Source of the DNA: Ralstonia pickettii DTP0602
GTDB taxonomy: Bacteria; Pseudomonadota; Gammaproteobacteria; Burkholderiales; Burkholderiaceae
Length of the DNA stretch: 64,000 nt
Direction: 5' to 3'
Assembly: GCA_000471925.1 (NCBI GenBank)
Contig: CP006667.1
Location: forward strand, 3,286,001-3,350,000
The translations under genes and the position numbers were made by a program. The notes below the pieces were generated by a model. The model made no database searches and had not been told where the DNA came from. It saw nothing but the letters and a program-made list of their open reading frames with translations. Below, one piece after another: positions 38,438 to 47,834 of the stretch. Within the stretch, counting starts at the first letter, position 1. Every line of letters begins with the position of its first letter.

Positions 38438-39421
38438 ATGAAGCCCCGCTCGCGCGCAGTACCTCTCTCCTTACGCACGCTTCGCCAAGCCCTCGCCATG
38501 CAATCGCTCTGGATGCTGTTCGCCGCCTTCGCCTTTTCGTTGATGGGGGTGGGCGTCAAGCTGGCATCCGACCACTACACCACCGGCGAAATCGTCTTCT
38601 ACCGCGGCCTGATCAGCGTGGTGATCATGTGGGTGCTGCTGTCCTCGCGCGGCGTCTCGGTGCGCACGCCTCACATGCTGTCGCATATCAAGCGCAGCGT
38701 GTTCGGCGTGACCTCGCTGATGCTGTGGTTCACCTCGATCTCGCTGCTGCCGCTGGCCACGGCGATGACGCTGAACTACATGTCGCCGGTGTGGATGGCG
38801 CTGATCTTGGGCGCGAGCGCGACGCTGGCCGGCACCGGCGGCACCGCCGACCGGCGCCTGGTGGTGGCGATCCTGATGTCTTTCGCCGGCGTGATCTGCC
38901 TGTTGCAGCCCTCGGTCGGCAAGGACCAGCTCACCGGCGGCCTGGTCGGGCTGATCTCAGGCGTATTCACCGCACTGGCCTATGTCGAGGTGCGCCAGCT
39001 CGGCCAGCTGGGTGAGCCCGAGGGCCGCATCGTGTTTTATTTCTCGCTGGTGGGCATGGTCGCCGGCCTGGTGTGGATGCTGCTGGGCGGCACCAGCCAG
39101 CACACCTGGTACGGCGTGGGCCTGCTGCTGACCATCGGCGTGCTGGCCACGCTCGGCCAGACCGCGATGACGCGCGCCTACAAGCGCGGCAACACCCTGC
39201 TGACGGCCAACCTGCAGTACGCCGGCATCGTGTTCTCCAGCGTATGGGGCATGCTGATCTGGTCCGACAAGCTCAACTGGCTGTCATGGCTGGGCATGGC
39301 GCTGATCGTCGCCAGCGGCATCGCCACCACGCTGATGCGCGCGCGTGAAGGCACCAGTGCCAAACCCACGCCCGCCACGCCGGTCAAGTCGGCCGAGGCG
39401 GAAGTGCATCCCGAGGTGTAG
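38438..39421 (+). CDS. DMT-superfamily (EamA) transporter
   Basis: A 10-helix EamA transporter of about 327 residues (two EamA repeats, roughly residues 22-165 and 180-310). The first helix begins at MQSLWMLFAAFAFSLMGVG, and FYRGLISVVIMWVLL is the conserved second helix. The start is uncertain: ATG codons lie at 38438 and 38498, and the latter begins right at helix 1. Relatives export amino acids, purines or metabolites. The sulfurtransferase gene follows after 50 bases and may be co-transcribed. Confidence 0.88.
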   Translation: MKPRSRAVPLSLRTLRQALAMQSLWMLFAAFAFSLMGVGVKLASDHYTTGEIVFYRGLISVVIMWVLLSSRGVSVRTPHMLSHIKRSVFGVTSLMLWFTSISLLPLATAMTLNYMSPVWMALILGASATLAGTGGTADRRLVVAILMSFAGVICLLQPSVGKDQLTGGLVGLISGVFTALAYVEVRQLGQLGEPEGRIVFYFSLVGMVAGLVWMLLGGTSQHTWYGVGLLLTIGVLATLGQTAMTRAYKRGNTLLTANLQYAGIVFSSVWGMLIWSDKLNWLSWLGMALIVASGIATTLMRAREGTSAKPTPATPVKSAEAEVHPEV

Positions 39422-39471
39422 CATCCCTTTTGATCCCGTCCTACCCGTCCATCGATCGCTACAGGATTCCC

Positions 39472-40329
39472 ATGCAGAAACCGCTGATTTCCGTCACCGC
39501 GCTGCAATCGTTGCTGGCCGGACCCGGCCGCTGTGCCGTGATCGACTGCAGCTTCGACCTGGCCAACCCGGCCGCCGGCCGCGAGGCATATCACGTCGGC
39601 CACCTGCCCGGCGCCTTCTACCTGCACCTGGACAATGAACTGTCAGGCCCCAAGACCGGCCGCAACGGCCGCCACCCGCTGCCCGACGCCGACGACTTCG
39701 TCGCGCGCCTGCAGGCGCTGGGCATTGACGACGATACCCCGGTGGTGGCCTACGATGCGCAGGGCGGCATGTTCGCCGCGCGCCTGTGGTGGCTGATGCG
39801 CTGGATCGGCCACGATGCCGTGGCCGTGCTCGATGGCGGCAAGGATGCCTGGGTCAAGGCCGGCCTGCCGCTGGAGCACGAGGCCACGCCGGAGCCGGAG
39901 TTCCCCGGCAAGGTCACGCGCCGCAAGTCGCTGGTGCCGACCGTCGACGCGGCGGCTCTGGTCAGCAACCTGGACAACGCCAGGCTGCTGGTGGTGGATG
40001 CGCGCGCCCCCGACCGCTTCCGCGGCGAGAACGAGACGCTGGACCCGGTCGGCGGCCATATCCCCGGCGCGGCCAACCGCTTCTTCAAGGACAACCTGGG
40101 GGCCGACGGCCGCTTCAAGCCGGCCGAGACGCTGCGCGCGGAGTTCGGCGCGGTGCTGGGCGAGCGAACCCCGGCGGAGGTGGTGATGCAGTGCGGCTCG
40201 GGCGTCACGGCCTGCCACAACCTGCTGGCGCTGGAAGCGGCGGGCCTGGGCGGGGCGGCGCTCTACCCGGGATCGTGGAGCGAATGGTGCGCCGACCCGG
40301 CACGCCCGGTAGCGACGGGCGCTGCCTGA
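39472..40329 (+). CDS. sseA: 3-mercaptopyruvate/thiosulfate sulfurtransferase (SseA type)
   Basis: A 285-residue tandem rhodanese. The N-terminal inactive domain has HLPGAFYLHLDNELSGP; the C-terminal active domain carries cysteine C241 in QCGSGVTACHN. CGSGVTA is the loop of SseA-type mercaptopyruvate sulfurtransferases, while thiosulfate rhodaneses have CRKGVT. It would pass sulfane sulfur to cyanide or thiols. Its stop is two bases from the stop of the convergent ZIP gene, so the transcripts must overlap. Confidence 0.93.
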   Translation: MQKPLISVTALQSLLAGPGRCAVIDCSFDLANPAAGREAYHVGHLPGAFYLHLDNELSGPKTGRNGRHPLPDADDFVARLQALGIDDDTPVVAYDAQGGMFAARLWWLMRWIGHDAVAVLDGGKDAWVKAGLPLEHEATPEPEFPGKVTRRKSLVPTVDAAALVSNLDNARLLVVDARAPDRFRGENETLDPVGGHIPGAANRFFKDNLGADGRFKPAETLRAEFGAVLGERTPAEVVMQCGSGVTACHNLLALEAAGLGGAALYPGSWSEWCADPARPVATGAA

Positions 40330-40331
40330 AG

Positions 40332-41243
40332 CTAGTCTGACGTGGCCACGGGAGCGGCCTGGCCGTGGCCATGGCCGTGCCGCTCGTGCACGCCGTTGGT
40401 GATGAAGACGATCGCCGAGATACCCGCGGCCACCAGCACCACCTGGATCGCCGACTCGCGCCAGCGGGGCTTGCGCTGCATCTGCGGCATCAGGTCGCTG
40501 ACGGCGATATAGACGAAGCTGCTGGCGGCGATCACCAGCACATAAGGAATCCAGCCGCTCAGCTCGTCGAGCAGGAAATACCCGACCACGCCGCCGGCGA
40601 TGGCTGCCACGCTCGACAGCAGGTTGAAGGCGAAGGCGCGCGCCTTGGAGAAGCCGGCATTGAGCAGCACGATAAAGTCGCCCACTTCCTGGGGGATTTC
40701 GTGCGCCGCGATCGCCAGCGCGGTAACCACGCCGATATGCGGGTCGGCCAGGAAGGCCGCCGCGATCACGATGCCGTCGGCAAAGTTGTGGAAGGTGTCG
40801 CCGACCAGGATGGTCAGGCCGCTGCGGCCTGCTTCCTCGCGGTCATGGCCGTGATGGTGGTGGTGCCCGTCGCCCTCGTGGTGGTGCGAGTGGCGCAGCA
40901 GCGAGAGCTTTTCCAGCAGGAAGAAGCCCAGCAGCCCGGCCAGCAGCGTGCCGAACAGCGCGCGCGGATCGGCGCCAGACTCGAACGCCTCCGGCAGCGA
41001 ATGCAGCAGCGCCGTGGCCAGCAGCACCCCCACCGAAAAGCTCACCATGCGCTCGACCACGCGGGACGCCACCGTCAGCGATAGCAGCGCCGCCCCGAGG
41101 ATGCTGCCCACGCCCGAAATCGTGGCGGCGAGCAGGATGTACAAAAGCGTCGAATGGATGATGGGCTCCCGGGGTGGCGGCGCCGCGCGGCCCCGCCGTT
41201 CCGCCCCGCATGGCGCCGGGCGGCTAACGCAACAATGTTGCAA
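40332..41243 (-). CDS. ZIP-family metal transporter, start codon unclear
   Basis: A ZIP transporter with eight likely helices, moving zinc or another divalent metal into the cytoplasm. The His-rich loop (HSHHHEGDGHHHHH, then GHD) lies between helices 3 and 4; HNFADGIVIAAAF and AIAAHEIPQEVGDF are the metal-binding helices 4 and 5. Coordinates give the longest frame. Its first 27 residues are unlike the family, and no ATG or GTG lies just before the first helix. Alternatives are an ATC at 41162 (GGAG a few bases upstream) or TTG at 41144. Confidence 0.85.
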   Translation of the reverse strand: MQHCCVSRPAPCGAERRGRAAPPPREPIIHSTLLYILLAATISGVGSILGAALLSLTVASRVVERMVSFSVGVLLATALLHSLPEAFESGADPRALFGTLLAGLLGFFLLEKLSLLRHSHHHEGDGHHHHHGHDREEAGRSGLTILVGDTFHNFADGIVIAAAFLADPHIGVVTALAIAAHEIPQEVGDFIVLLNAGFSKARAFAFNLLSSVAAIAGGVVGYFLLDELSGWIPYVLVIAASSFVYIAVSDLMPQMQRKPRWRESAIQVVLVAAGISAIVFITNGVHERHGHGHGQAAPVATSD

Positions 41244-41327
41244 TAACTCAAAGGCCGCATTGTACGTATCCGCCGGGACTTTGCAATCCTGCGATTGGCC
41301 GGACCGGCCTAGCCAGGCCGGGGCGGT

Positions 41328-42206
41328 TCAGGCCACGCCGTGCTGCTTCAGCCAGGCCAGGCACTTCTGCCAGCCGTCCTTCGCGTCCGCCTCGCGGTAG
41401 CTGGGCCGGTAGTCGGCATGGAAGGCATGGCCTGACTCGGGGTAGACGATAAAGCGCGACGCCTTGGCATTGGGATTCGGCGAAGCTGCCAGCGCGGCCT
41501 TCATCTTCTCCACTTGCTCGTGCGTTATGCCGGTGTCCTTGCCACCGTACAGGCCCAGCACCGGCGCATTGAGCTGGCCAGCGATATCGATCGAGTTTTT
41601 CGGCTTGAGCGAGTCCGGCATGCCGACCAGCTGCCCGTACCAGGCCACCGCGGCCTTGAGCCGCTTGCTGTGCGCGGCGTAGAGCCAGGTGATGCGGCCG
41701 CCCCAGCAGAAACCGGTGATGGCCAGCCGGGATGCGTCGCCGCCGTTGGTGCCGGCCCATGCCACTGCCGCATCCAGGTCACCCATGACTTGCGCGTCAG
41801 GCACCTTGGCAACGACCTCGCGTAGCAGCTCCTGGACGGTGCCGAAGCTCTGGGGATCGCCCTGCCGGGCGAACAGTTCAGGCGCGATCGCCAGGTAGCC
41901 GAGCTTGGCGAAGCGCCGGCACACATCGGCAATATGTTCGTGCACGCCGAAGACCTCGCTGACCACCAGCACCACCGGCAGGTTCTTCTTGCCTTCAGGC
42001 TGGGCGCGGTAGGCGGGCATGCTGAAGCCGCCCGACGGGATCGTGACCTCGCCGGCGGTGAGCCCGGCAAAGTCGGTCTTGATAGCCTGCTGCGCCATCA
42101 CCGGCAACGCGGCCGCCGCAAAGGCAGAACCCAGCGCCGTCTTGACAAACCCGCGGCGGTCGAACATCTGGCCAGGGACGAGGCTTTCCACTTCCGGTTT
42201 GAGCAT
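41328..42206 (-). CDS. Dienelactone hydrolase family protein with Tat signal
   Basis: A 292-residue protein. The N-terminus holds a twin-arginine signal (FDRRGFVKTALGSAF, cleavage near PVMAQQ at about residue 39), so the product is exported folded. The catalytic cysteine is C167 in GFCWGG, followed by the acid in LYGGKDTGIT and the histidine in SGHAFHADYR: the Cys-Asp-His triad of dienelactone hydrolases. Export suggests a substrate other than the cytoplasmic chlorocatechol intermediate. It stands alone. Confidence 0.92.
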   Translation of the reverse strand: MLKPEVESLVPGQMFDRRGFVKTALGSAFAAAALPVMAQQAIKTDFAGLTAGEVTIPSGGFSMPAYRAQPEGKKNLPVVLVVSEVFGVHEHIADVCRRFAKLGYLAIAPELFARQGDPQSFGTVQELLREVVAKVPDAQVMGDLDAAVAWAGTNGGDASRLAITGFCWGGRITWLYAAHSKRLKAAVAWYGQLVGMPDSLKPKNSIDIAGQLNAPVLGLYGGKDTGITHEQVEKMKAALAASPNPNAKASRFIVYPESGHAFHADYRPSYREADAKDGWQKCLAWLKQHGVA

Positions 42207-42348
42207 GCGTGTCTCCAAGGATCGTTGGTGGCTGGGCCGATGTGCGGCACCAGCCACCGATTTTAAGCAGACATGGAGATAACATGGCACCGGGCGCACA
42301 CCCGGCTGCCATGGCGGCAAGCCGGATGCGCAAGGGATGCGATCGGGC

Positions 42349-43674
42349 TCAGTGCAGCTTGACCCGAGGGCTGGTCTTGCTGCGCAGCCAGTGCGACACC
42401 GTATCCAGCGCCATGCCCACGGCGCCATGCAGCGCCATGATGTGCATCCGGTACAGCGAGGTGTACATGAAGCGCGCCATCAGCCCTTCGATAAACATCG
42501 AGCCGCCGATCAGCCCGCCCATCAGGCTGCCCACCGCGCTGAAATGCCCGAGCGACACCAGCGAGCCGAAGTCCTTGAACCCGAACTTCGGCAGCGGCCG
42601 CCCTTCCAGCCGGGCGCGCAGCGCGTCATAGAGGAAGGTGGCCTGCTGGTGCGCCGCCTGCGCGCGCGGCGGCACGCTCGTCTGCTTTTCCGGCCACGGG
42701 CAGCTGGCGCAGTCGCCGAAGGCAAAGATATCGGGATCGCCCTCGCTCTGCAGCGTCGGGCTGACCACGATCTGGCCCTGGCGGCTGACCGGCAGGCCCA
42801 GGTTGGCCAGTACCTGCGGCGCGGTGATGCCGGCCGCCCACACCGTCAGGTCGGCATCGATATGCTTGCCGCTGGCGGTCAGCACGGCCTGTGGCGTGAC
42901 CTCGGTGACGCGCTCGCTGGTAAATACGCTGACATCGAGCTTGTGGAGCAACTTGGCGGTCTCGGCCGACACCCGTTCGGACAGCGCCGGCAGGATGCGC
43001 GGGCCGGCCTCGATCACGTGGATGCGCACGTCGCGGCGCGGGTCGAGCCGGTGCAGGCCGTAGGCGCTGAGCACGTGGGCGGTGTTGCGCAGTTCGGCCG
43101 ACAGCTCCACGCCGGTGGCACCGGCGCCGATGATGGCCACATCCACGCGCGGGCGGCCATCTTCACCCATGCGCCCGCGCCCGTTCTGCGCGCGCACGCA
43201 GGCCGCGATCAGCCGCTTGCGGAAGCGTTCGGCCTGCGCCACGGTGTCGAGCGCGATGGCATGGTCGGCCGCGCCGGGCACGCCGAAGAAATGCGTGACG
43301 CAGCCGATCGCCAGCACCAGCGTGTCATAGGGCAACTCGCGCGCCGGCAGCAGCTCGGCGCCGTCCTGGTCGAAGCAGGCCGAGACCGCAATGGTCTTGC
43401 GGGTGCGGTCGATGCCGGTCAGCTCGCCCTGCTGGAACTCGAAATGATGCCAGCGCGCCTGCGCCGCATATTCCAGCTGGTGCGTGTTGGGATCCATGCT
43501 GCCGGCAGCGACTTCGTGCAGCAGCGGTTTCCAGATATGGGTCGGCAGGCGGTCCACCAGCACCACCTGCGCCGCGCCCTTGCGGCCGAGCTTGTCGCCC
43601 AGCCTGGTTACCAGTTCCAGCCCTCCTGCCCCGCCGCCGACAACAACGATGCGGTGCGCCTTTGCTTCTGTCAT
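42349..43674 (-). CDS. ndh: Type II NADH dehydrogenase (NAD(P)/FAD-dependent)
   Basis: A 441-residue non-pumping NADH:quinone oxidoreductase. The FAD motif is VVVGGGAGGLELVTRLG at about residues 10-26, and the NADH motif is VAIIGAGATGVELSAELRN (about 174-192). FAFGDCASCP is the conserved FAD-contacting motif. The C-terminal region has the membrane-anchoring hydrophobic and amphipathic stretch of Ndh (GGLIGGSMFIEGLMARFMY). It would feed electrons from NADH to ubiquinone. No neighbours suggest an operon. Confidence 0.93.
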   Translation of the reverse strand: MTEAKAHRIVVVGGGAGGLELVTRLGDKLGRKGAAQVVLVDRLPTHIWKPLLHEVAAGSMDPNTHQLEYAAQARWHHFEFQQGELTGIDRTRKTIAVSACFDQDGAELLPARELPYDTLVLAIGCVTHFFGVPGAADHAIALDTVAQAERFRKRLIAACVRAQNGRGRMGEDGRPRVDVAIIGAGATGVELSAELRNTAHVLSAYGLHRLDPRRDVRIHVIEAGPRILPALSERVSAETAKLLHKLDVSVFTSERVTEVTPQAVLTASGKHIDADLTVWAAGITAPQVLANLGLPVSRQGQIVVSPTLQSEGDPDIFAFGDCASCPWPEKQTSVPPRAQAAHQQATFLYDALRARLEGRPLPKFGFKDFGSLVSLGHFSAVGSLMGGLIGGSMFIEGLMARFMYTSLYRMHIMALHGAVGMALDTVSHWLRSKTSPRVKLH

Positions 43675-43820
43675 GGTCTACCCGATGCGTTTTGGAAATC
43701 TTTGCCTGAGGCATTTCCACAGTCTGCTGCATCGCAGCATGCCTTGCAAGCCGCAAAGCCCGACTCAGCAGTCGCTACATTCGATACCGCCACGCACGAG
43801 GCAGGTGGGCCGGGCGGCCT

Positions 43821-46640
43821 TCAGTGCGCTTCTTCCCAGTTCGCGCCGCTGCCGACCTCGGCCACCAGCGGCACGCGCAAATCCGCCACCGTGCACATCA
43901 GTTCCGGCAGCCGCACCCTGACCAGCTCCAGCTCGTGCTCCGGCACCTCCAGCACCAGTTCATCGTGGACCTGCATGATCTGGCGCGTCTGCAGGCCGTC
44001 GCGCTCCAGCCATCCCTGCACCGCGATCATCGACAGCTTGATCAGGTCGGCGGCGGTACCCTGCATCGGCGCGTTGATGGCGGCGCGCTCGGCGGCCTGC
44101 CGGCGCGGGCCGCTGCCGCCGTTGATGTCGGGTAGCCACAGCCGGCGGCCGAACACGGTCTCGACATAGCCCTGCTCGCGCGCGGTCTGCCGGGTTTCTT
44201 CCATGTAGTGGGCCACGCCGGGGTAGCGCATGAAGTAGCGGTCGATATAGTGCTTGGCGGCCTCGCGCTCGATGCCCAGGTTGCTGGCCAGCCCGAACGC
44301 GCTCATGCCGTAGATCAGCCCGAAGTTGATCACCTTGGCATAGCGGCGCTGCTCGCTGCTGACCGCGTCGCGCTCCACGCCGAAGATCTCGGCGGCGGTG
44401 GCGCGGTGGATGTCCTCGCCGTTAGCGAAGGCGCGCAGCAGGTTCTCGTCGCCCGAGATATGGGCCATGATGCGCAACTCGATCTGCGAGTAGTCGGCCG
44501 ACACGATCACGCTTCCCGGCTCGGCAATAAAGGCTTCGCGGATGCGGCGGCCTTCCTCGGTGCGCACCGGGATGTTCTGCAGGTTGGGCTCGGTCGACGC
44601 CAGCCGGCCAGTCACCGCGGTGGCCTGCCCGTAGCTGGTGTGGACGCGCCCGGTGCGCGCGTTGACCATCCTGGGCAGCTTGTCGGTATAGGTGGACTTG
44701 AGCTTGGACAGGCCGCGGTAGTCCAGCAGCAGCTTGGGCAACGGATAGTCCTCGGCCAGCTTCTGCAGCACCTCTTCGTCGGTCGACGGCGCGCCGCTGG
44801 CGGTCTTCTTCACCACCGGCAGCTTCATCTGGCTGAACAGGATCTCGCCGATCTGCTTGGGCGAGCCCAGGTTGAACGGCTGGCCCGCGGCCTCGTACGC
44901 GGACTGCTCCAGCGCCAGCATGCGCTGGCCCAGCTCGGCGCTCTGCGCGGCCAGGCGCTCGGCGTCGATCAGCACGCCATTGCGCTCGATCTTCTGCAGC
45001 ACCACCGAGACCGGCATCTCGATCTCTTCGTACACGCGGCGCAGGCCGGCCGCGGCCTCGACCTGCGGGAGCATCTTGCGGTGCAGGCGCAGCGTTACGT
45101 CGGCGTCTTCGGCGGCGTACTCGGTGGCGCGCGCCAGGTCGATCTGGTCAAAGCAGATCTGGCCGGCGCCCTTGCCGCACACCTCTTCATAGGTGATGGT
45201 CTTCAGGCTGAGCAGGCGCTCGGCCAGGCTGTCCATGCCGTGGTTGCGGTGCGAGGCCAGCACGTAGCTCTGCAGCATGGTGTCGTGGAGCACGCCGCGC
45301 AGCGTCACGCCGTGGTTGGCGAAGACGTGGATGTCGTACTTGAGGTTCTGGCCCAGCTTGGGGCGGCTGGCATCCTCGAGCCACGCGCGCATGCGCTCCA
45401 GCACGAATTCGCGCGAGAGCTGGCCGTGGTCGGGCAGCCCGGCCACGTCCGGCCCGCGGTGCGCCACCGGGATATAGCAGGCCTCGCCCGGGTCGGCCGA
45501 CAGCGAGATGCCGACCAGCTGCGCCTGCATCGGGTCGAGCGAGGTGGTTTCGGTATCGATCGCCACCAGCGGCGCGGCTTCGATGCGCCGCATCCAGTCC
45601 TCGAGCATGCCTTGGGTGGTGACGGTCTCGTAGCGGATCTCGGTCGGCGCGGCCTCGTCCGCCGGCTGCGCCTGGGCTTCGCTTGCAGCCGCCGGGGCAT
45701 CGAACAGGCCACCCTGCGCCGGCGCCGTGGCCGCGGCGCGGGCGCGGGCCTGGGCGCGCGCATCGGGCAGGCTCTCGCCGGTCGCTTCGCGCAGCCAGCT
45801 CTTGAAGCCGTAGCGCGAGAAGAACGCCACCAGTTTTTCCTTGTCTTCGCCGGCTTCGCGCAGCGCGTGGAAATCCGCCACCGCGGCGCTCAGGTCGCAG
45901 TCGGTCTTGACCGTGACCAGCTTGCGCGCCATCGGCAGCCATTCCAGCGTATTGCGCAGGTTCTCGCCCACCACGCCCTTGATGCCGGGCGCGGCGGCCA
46001 TCACGCCGTCGAGCGAACCATGCTCTGCCAGCCATTTGACCGCGGTCTTGGGGCCGACCTTGGGCACGCCAGGCACGTTGTCGACCGCATCGCCGATCAG
46101 CGACAGGTAGTCGATGATGCGCTCGGGCGGCACGCCGAACTTGGCCACCACACCGGGGGGATCGAGGACCTCGCCGCTCATGGTATTGACCAGCGTGACC
46201 TGGTCGTTGACCAGCTGCGCCAGGTCCTTGTCGCCGGTGGACACCACCGTGCGCACGCCCTGCTCGGCGGCCTGGCGCGACAGCGTACCGATCACGTCGT
46301 CGGCCTCGACACCGTCCACCACCACGATCGGCCAGCCCAGTGCGCGCACGGCTTCATGGATCGGCTCGATCTGGCGCGCCAGGTCTTCCGGCATGGACGG
46401 GCGGTGCTCCTTGTAGGCCGGATACATGTCGTCGCGGAAGGTCTTGCCCTTTGCGTCGAATACGCAAGCGCTATACTCTGCCGGGTAATCGTTGCGCAGC
46501 TTGCGCAGCATGTTGATCATGCCGTAGATTGCCCCTGTGGGCAGACCCTCTCCATTCCTCAGGTCCGGCAGAGCGTGATAAGCGCGATACAAATAGCTCG
46601 ATCCATCGACGAGCAAGAGTGTTTTTGGACTATCCGACAT
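43821..46640 (-). CDS. polA: DNA polymerase I
   Basis: A 939-residue Pol I. The 5'-3' exonuclease domain (about 1-290) starts LLLVDGSSYLYRAYHALP. The 3'-5' proofreading domain (about 320-530) keeps the DxE motif in VAIDTETTSLDP, so proofreading should be active. The polymerase domain carries VSADYSQIELRIMAHIS (motif A), RRYAKVINFGLIYGMSAFGL (motif B) and QVHDELVLEVPE (motif C). The frame stays open upstream, but the conserved N-terminus fixes the start at 46640, only four bases from the ATG of the divergent LOG-family gene. Confidence 0.96.
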   Translation of the reverse strand: MSDSPKTLLLVDGSSYLYRAYHALPDLRNGEGLPTGAIYGMINMLRKLRNDYPAEYSACVFDAKGKTFRDDMYPAYKEHRPSMPEDLARQIEPIHEAVRALGWPIVVVDGVEADDVIGTLSRQAAEQGVRTVVSTGDKDLAQLVNDQVTLVNTMSGEVLDPPGVVAKFGVPPERIIDYLSLIGDAVDNVPGVPKVGPKTAVKWLAEHGSLDGVMAAAPGIKGVVGENLRNTLEWLPMARKLVTVKTDCDLSAAVADFHALREAGEDKEKLVAFFSRYGFKSWLREATGESLPDARAQARARAAATAPAQGGLFDAPAAASEAQAQPADEAAPTEIRYETVTTQGMLEDWMRRIEAAPLVAIDTETTSLDPMQAQLVGISLSADPGEACYIPVAHRGPDVAGLPDHGQLSREFVLERMRAWLEDASRPKLGQNLKYDIHVFANHGVTLRGVLHDTMLQSYVLASHRNHGMDSLAERLLSLKTITYEEVCGKGAGQICFDQIDLARATEYAAEDADVTLRLHRKMLPQVEAAAGLRRVYEEIEMPVSVVLQKIERNGVLIDAERLAAQSAELGQRMLALEQSAYEAAGQPFNLGSPKQIGEILFSQMKLPVVKKTASGAPSTDEEVLQKLAEDYPLPKLLLDYRGLSKLKSTYTDKLPRMVNARTGRVHTSYGQATAVTGRLASTEPNLQNIPVRTEEGRRIREAFIAEPGSVIVSADYSQIELRIMAHISGDENLLRAFANGEDIHRATAAEIFGVERDAVSSEQRRYAKVINFGLIYGMSAFGLASNLGIEREAAKHYIDRYFMRYPGVAHYMEETRQTAREQGYVETVFGRRLWLPDINGGSGPRRQAAERAAINAPMQGTAADLIKLSMIAVQGWLERDGLQTRQIMQVHDELVLEVPEHELELVRVRLPELMCTVADLRVPLVAEVGSGANWEEAH

Positions 46641-46644
46641 TCCC

Positions 46645-47592
46645 ATGGACTCAAAATTGACTGGTGCCGCTGCAGGCGGTGCTTCGACCGCCCCCCTTGC
46701 TGACCCGGATGTTTCCGATATCTCCGGCGATACCGTACAACCCCCGCCGGAGGCTGCTTCCGAACACGCCGCAGCCGTAGCCGCCGCAGCCGATGCCGCC
46801 GCCGCGGGCCATCCGCCCGAAGTGGCGGCTGAAAAGGCCGCCGCGGCGGCCGCGCGTGCCAATCCGCGCAAGATGATTCCCAGCCTGCGTGCGCTGGCCG
46901 ACGAAGACCGCGCTACCGCAAAGAAGGCGCGCGCTTCGTGGCAAATGTTCACGATTATGGCAGAGTTCATCGAGGCGACCGAGTACCTCTCCGAGATCCG
47001 CCCGGCCGTGTCGATCTACGGCAGCGCACGCCTGCGCGAGGATTCGCCCTACTACCAACGCACCATCGAGATCGCGCGGTTGTTCTCCGATGCCGGCTTT
47101 GCCGTGATCTCGGGTGGCGGTCCGGGCATCATGGAAGCGGCCAACAAGGGCGCGCACGCCGGCAAGTCCGCCAGCGTCGGCCTGAACATCGAGCTGCCGC
47201 ACGAGCAGCAGGGCAATCCGTACCAGGACATTGCCATGCGCTTCCGCCACTTCTTTACGCGCAAGGTCACCTTCGTCAAGAACTCGGACGCCTTTATCGT
47301 GATGCCAGGCGGCTTTGGCACGCTCGACGAGCTGGCCGAGGTGCTGACGCTGGTGCAGACCGGCAAGTCGCGCTCGGTGCCGGTGATCATGTTCGGCAGC
47401 CGCTTCTGGAAGGGCCTGCTCGACTGGTTCCGCTTCACGCTGCTGCCGATGGGCCTGATCGCCGAGCACGACCTGGACCTGATGAAGATCGTGGACGAAC
47501 CGCATGAAGTGCTCGAAGCGGTCTACGACTACTACGAGCGCCGCGGCGGCGACAAGCCGATCCCGCCCAAGGAAGAAATGTTCTACCTGTAA
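46645..47592 (+). CDS. LOG-family (TIGR00730-type) protein with Ala-rich N-terminus
   Basis: A 315-residue protein (longest start) of the LOG/lysine-decarboxylase-like family. The nucleotide-binding SGGGPGIMEA and the signature PGGFGTLDE are seen. LOG proteins hydrolyse cytokinin nucleotides in plants; bacterial members act as nucleotide 5'-monophosphate phosphoribohydrolases. Residues 1-75 are Ala-rich with no family likeness. The conserved part begins near the ATG at 46873 (MIPSLRALADEDRATAKKA), which may be the real start. Confidence 0.88.
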   Translation: MDSKLTGAAAGGASTAPLADPDVSDISGDTVQPPPEAASEHAAAVAAAADAAAAGHPPEVAAEKAAAAAARANPRKMIPSLRALADEDRATAKKARASWQMFTIMAEFIEATEYLSEIRPAVSIYGSARLREDSPYYQRTIEIARLFSDAGFAVISGGGPGIMEAANKGAHAGKSASVGLNIELPHEQQGNPYQDIAMRFRHFFTRKVTFVKNSDAFIVMPGGFGTLDELAEVLTLVQTGKSRSVPVIMFGSRFWKGLLDWFRFTLLPMGLIAEHDLDLMKIVDEPHEVLEAVYDYYERRGGDKPIPPKEEMFYL

Positions 47593-47834
47593 GGCTGGCG
47601 GGCGGGACGCGGGGCGCGGCGCCCCGCCGCAAGCCGCGTTCCCAGCACATCGCGCCGTTGCGCAGGTGTCCCACGGGGCACGGCGGCGGCCTGCGCACGG
47701 CAGGAATTGCTAGAATGGAACTTGTCCGTCTGCCAGGCCCCGGCGCCGCCGGAGCGCAGACCCACCGCCAGTCAAACTGCCGCATGCCGCGGCGCTGCGC
47801 GCCCGATACGCGCAGCGCTGCACAGGAGCACCTG

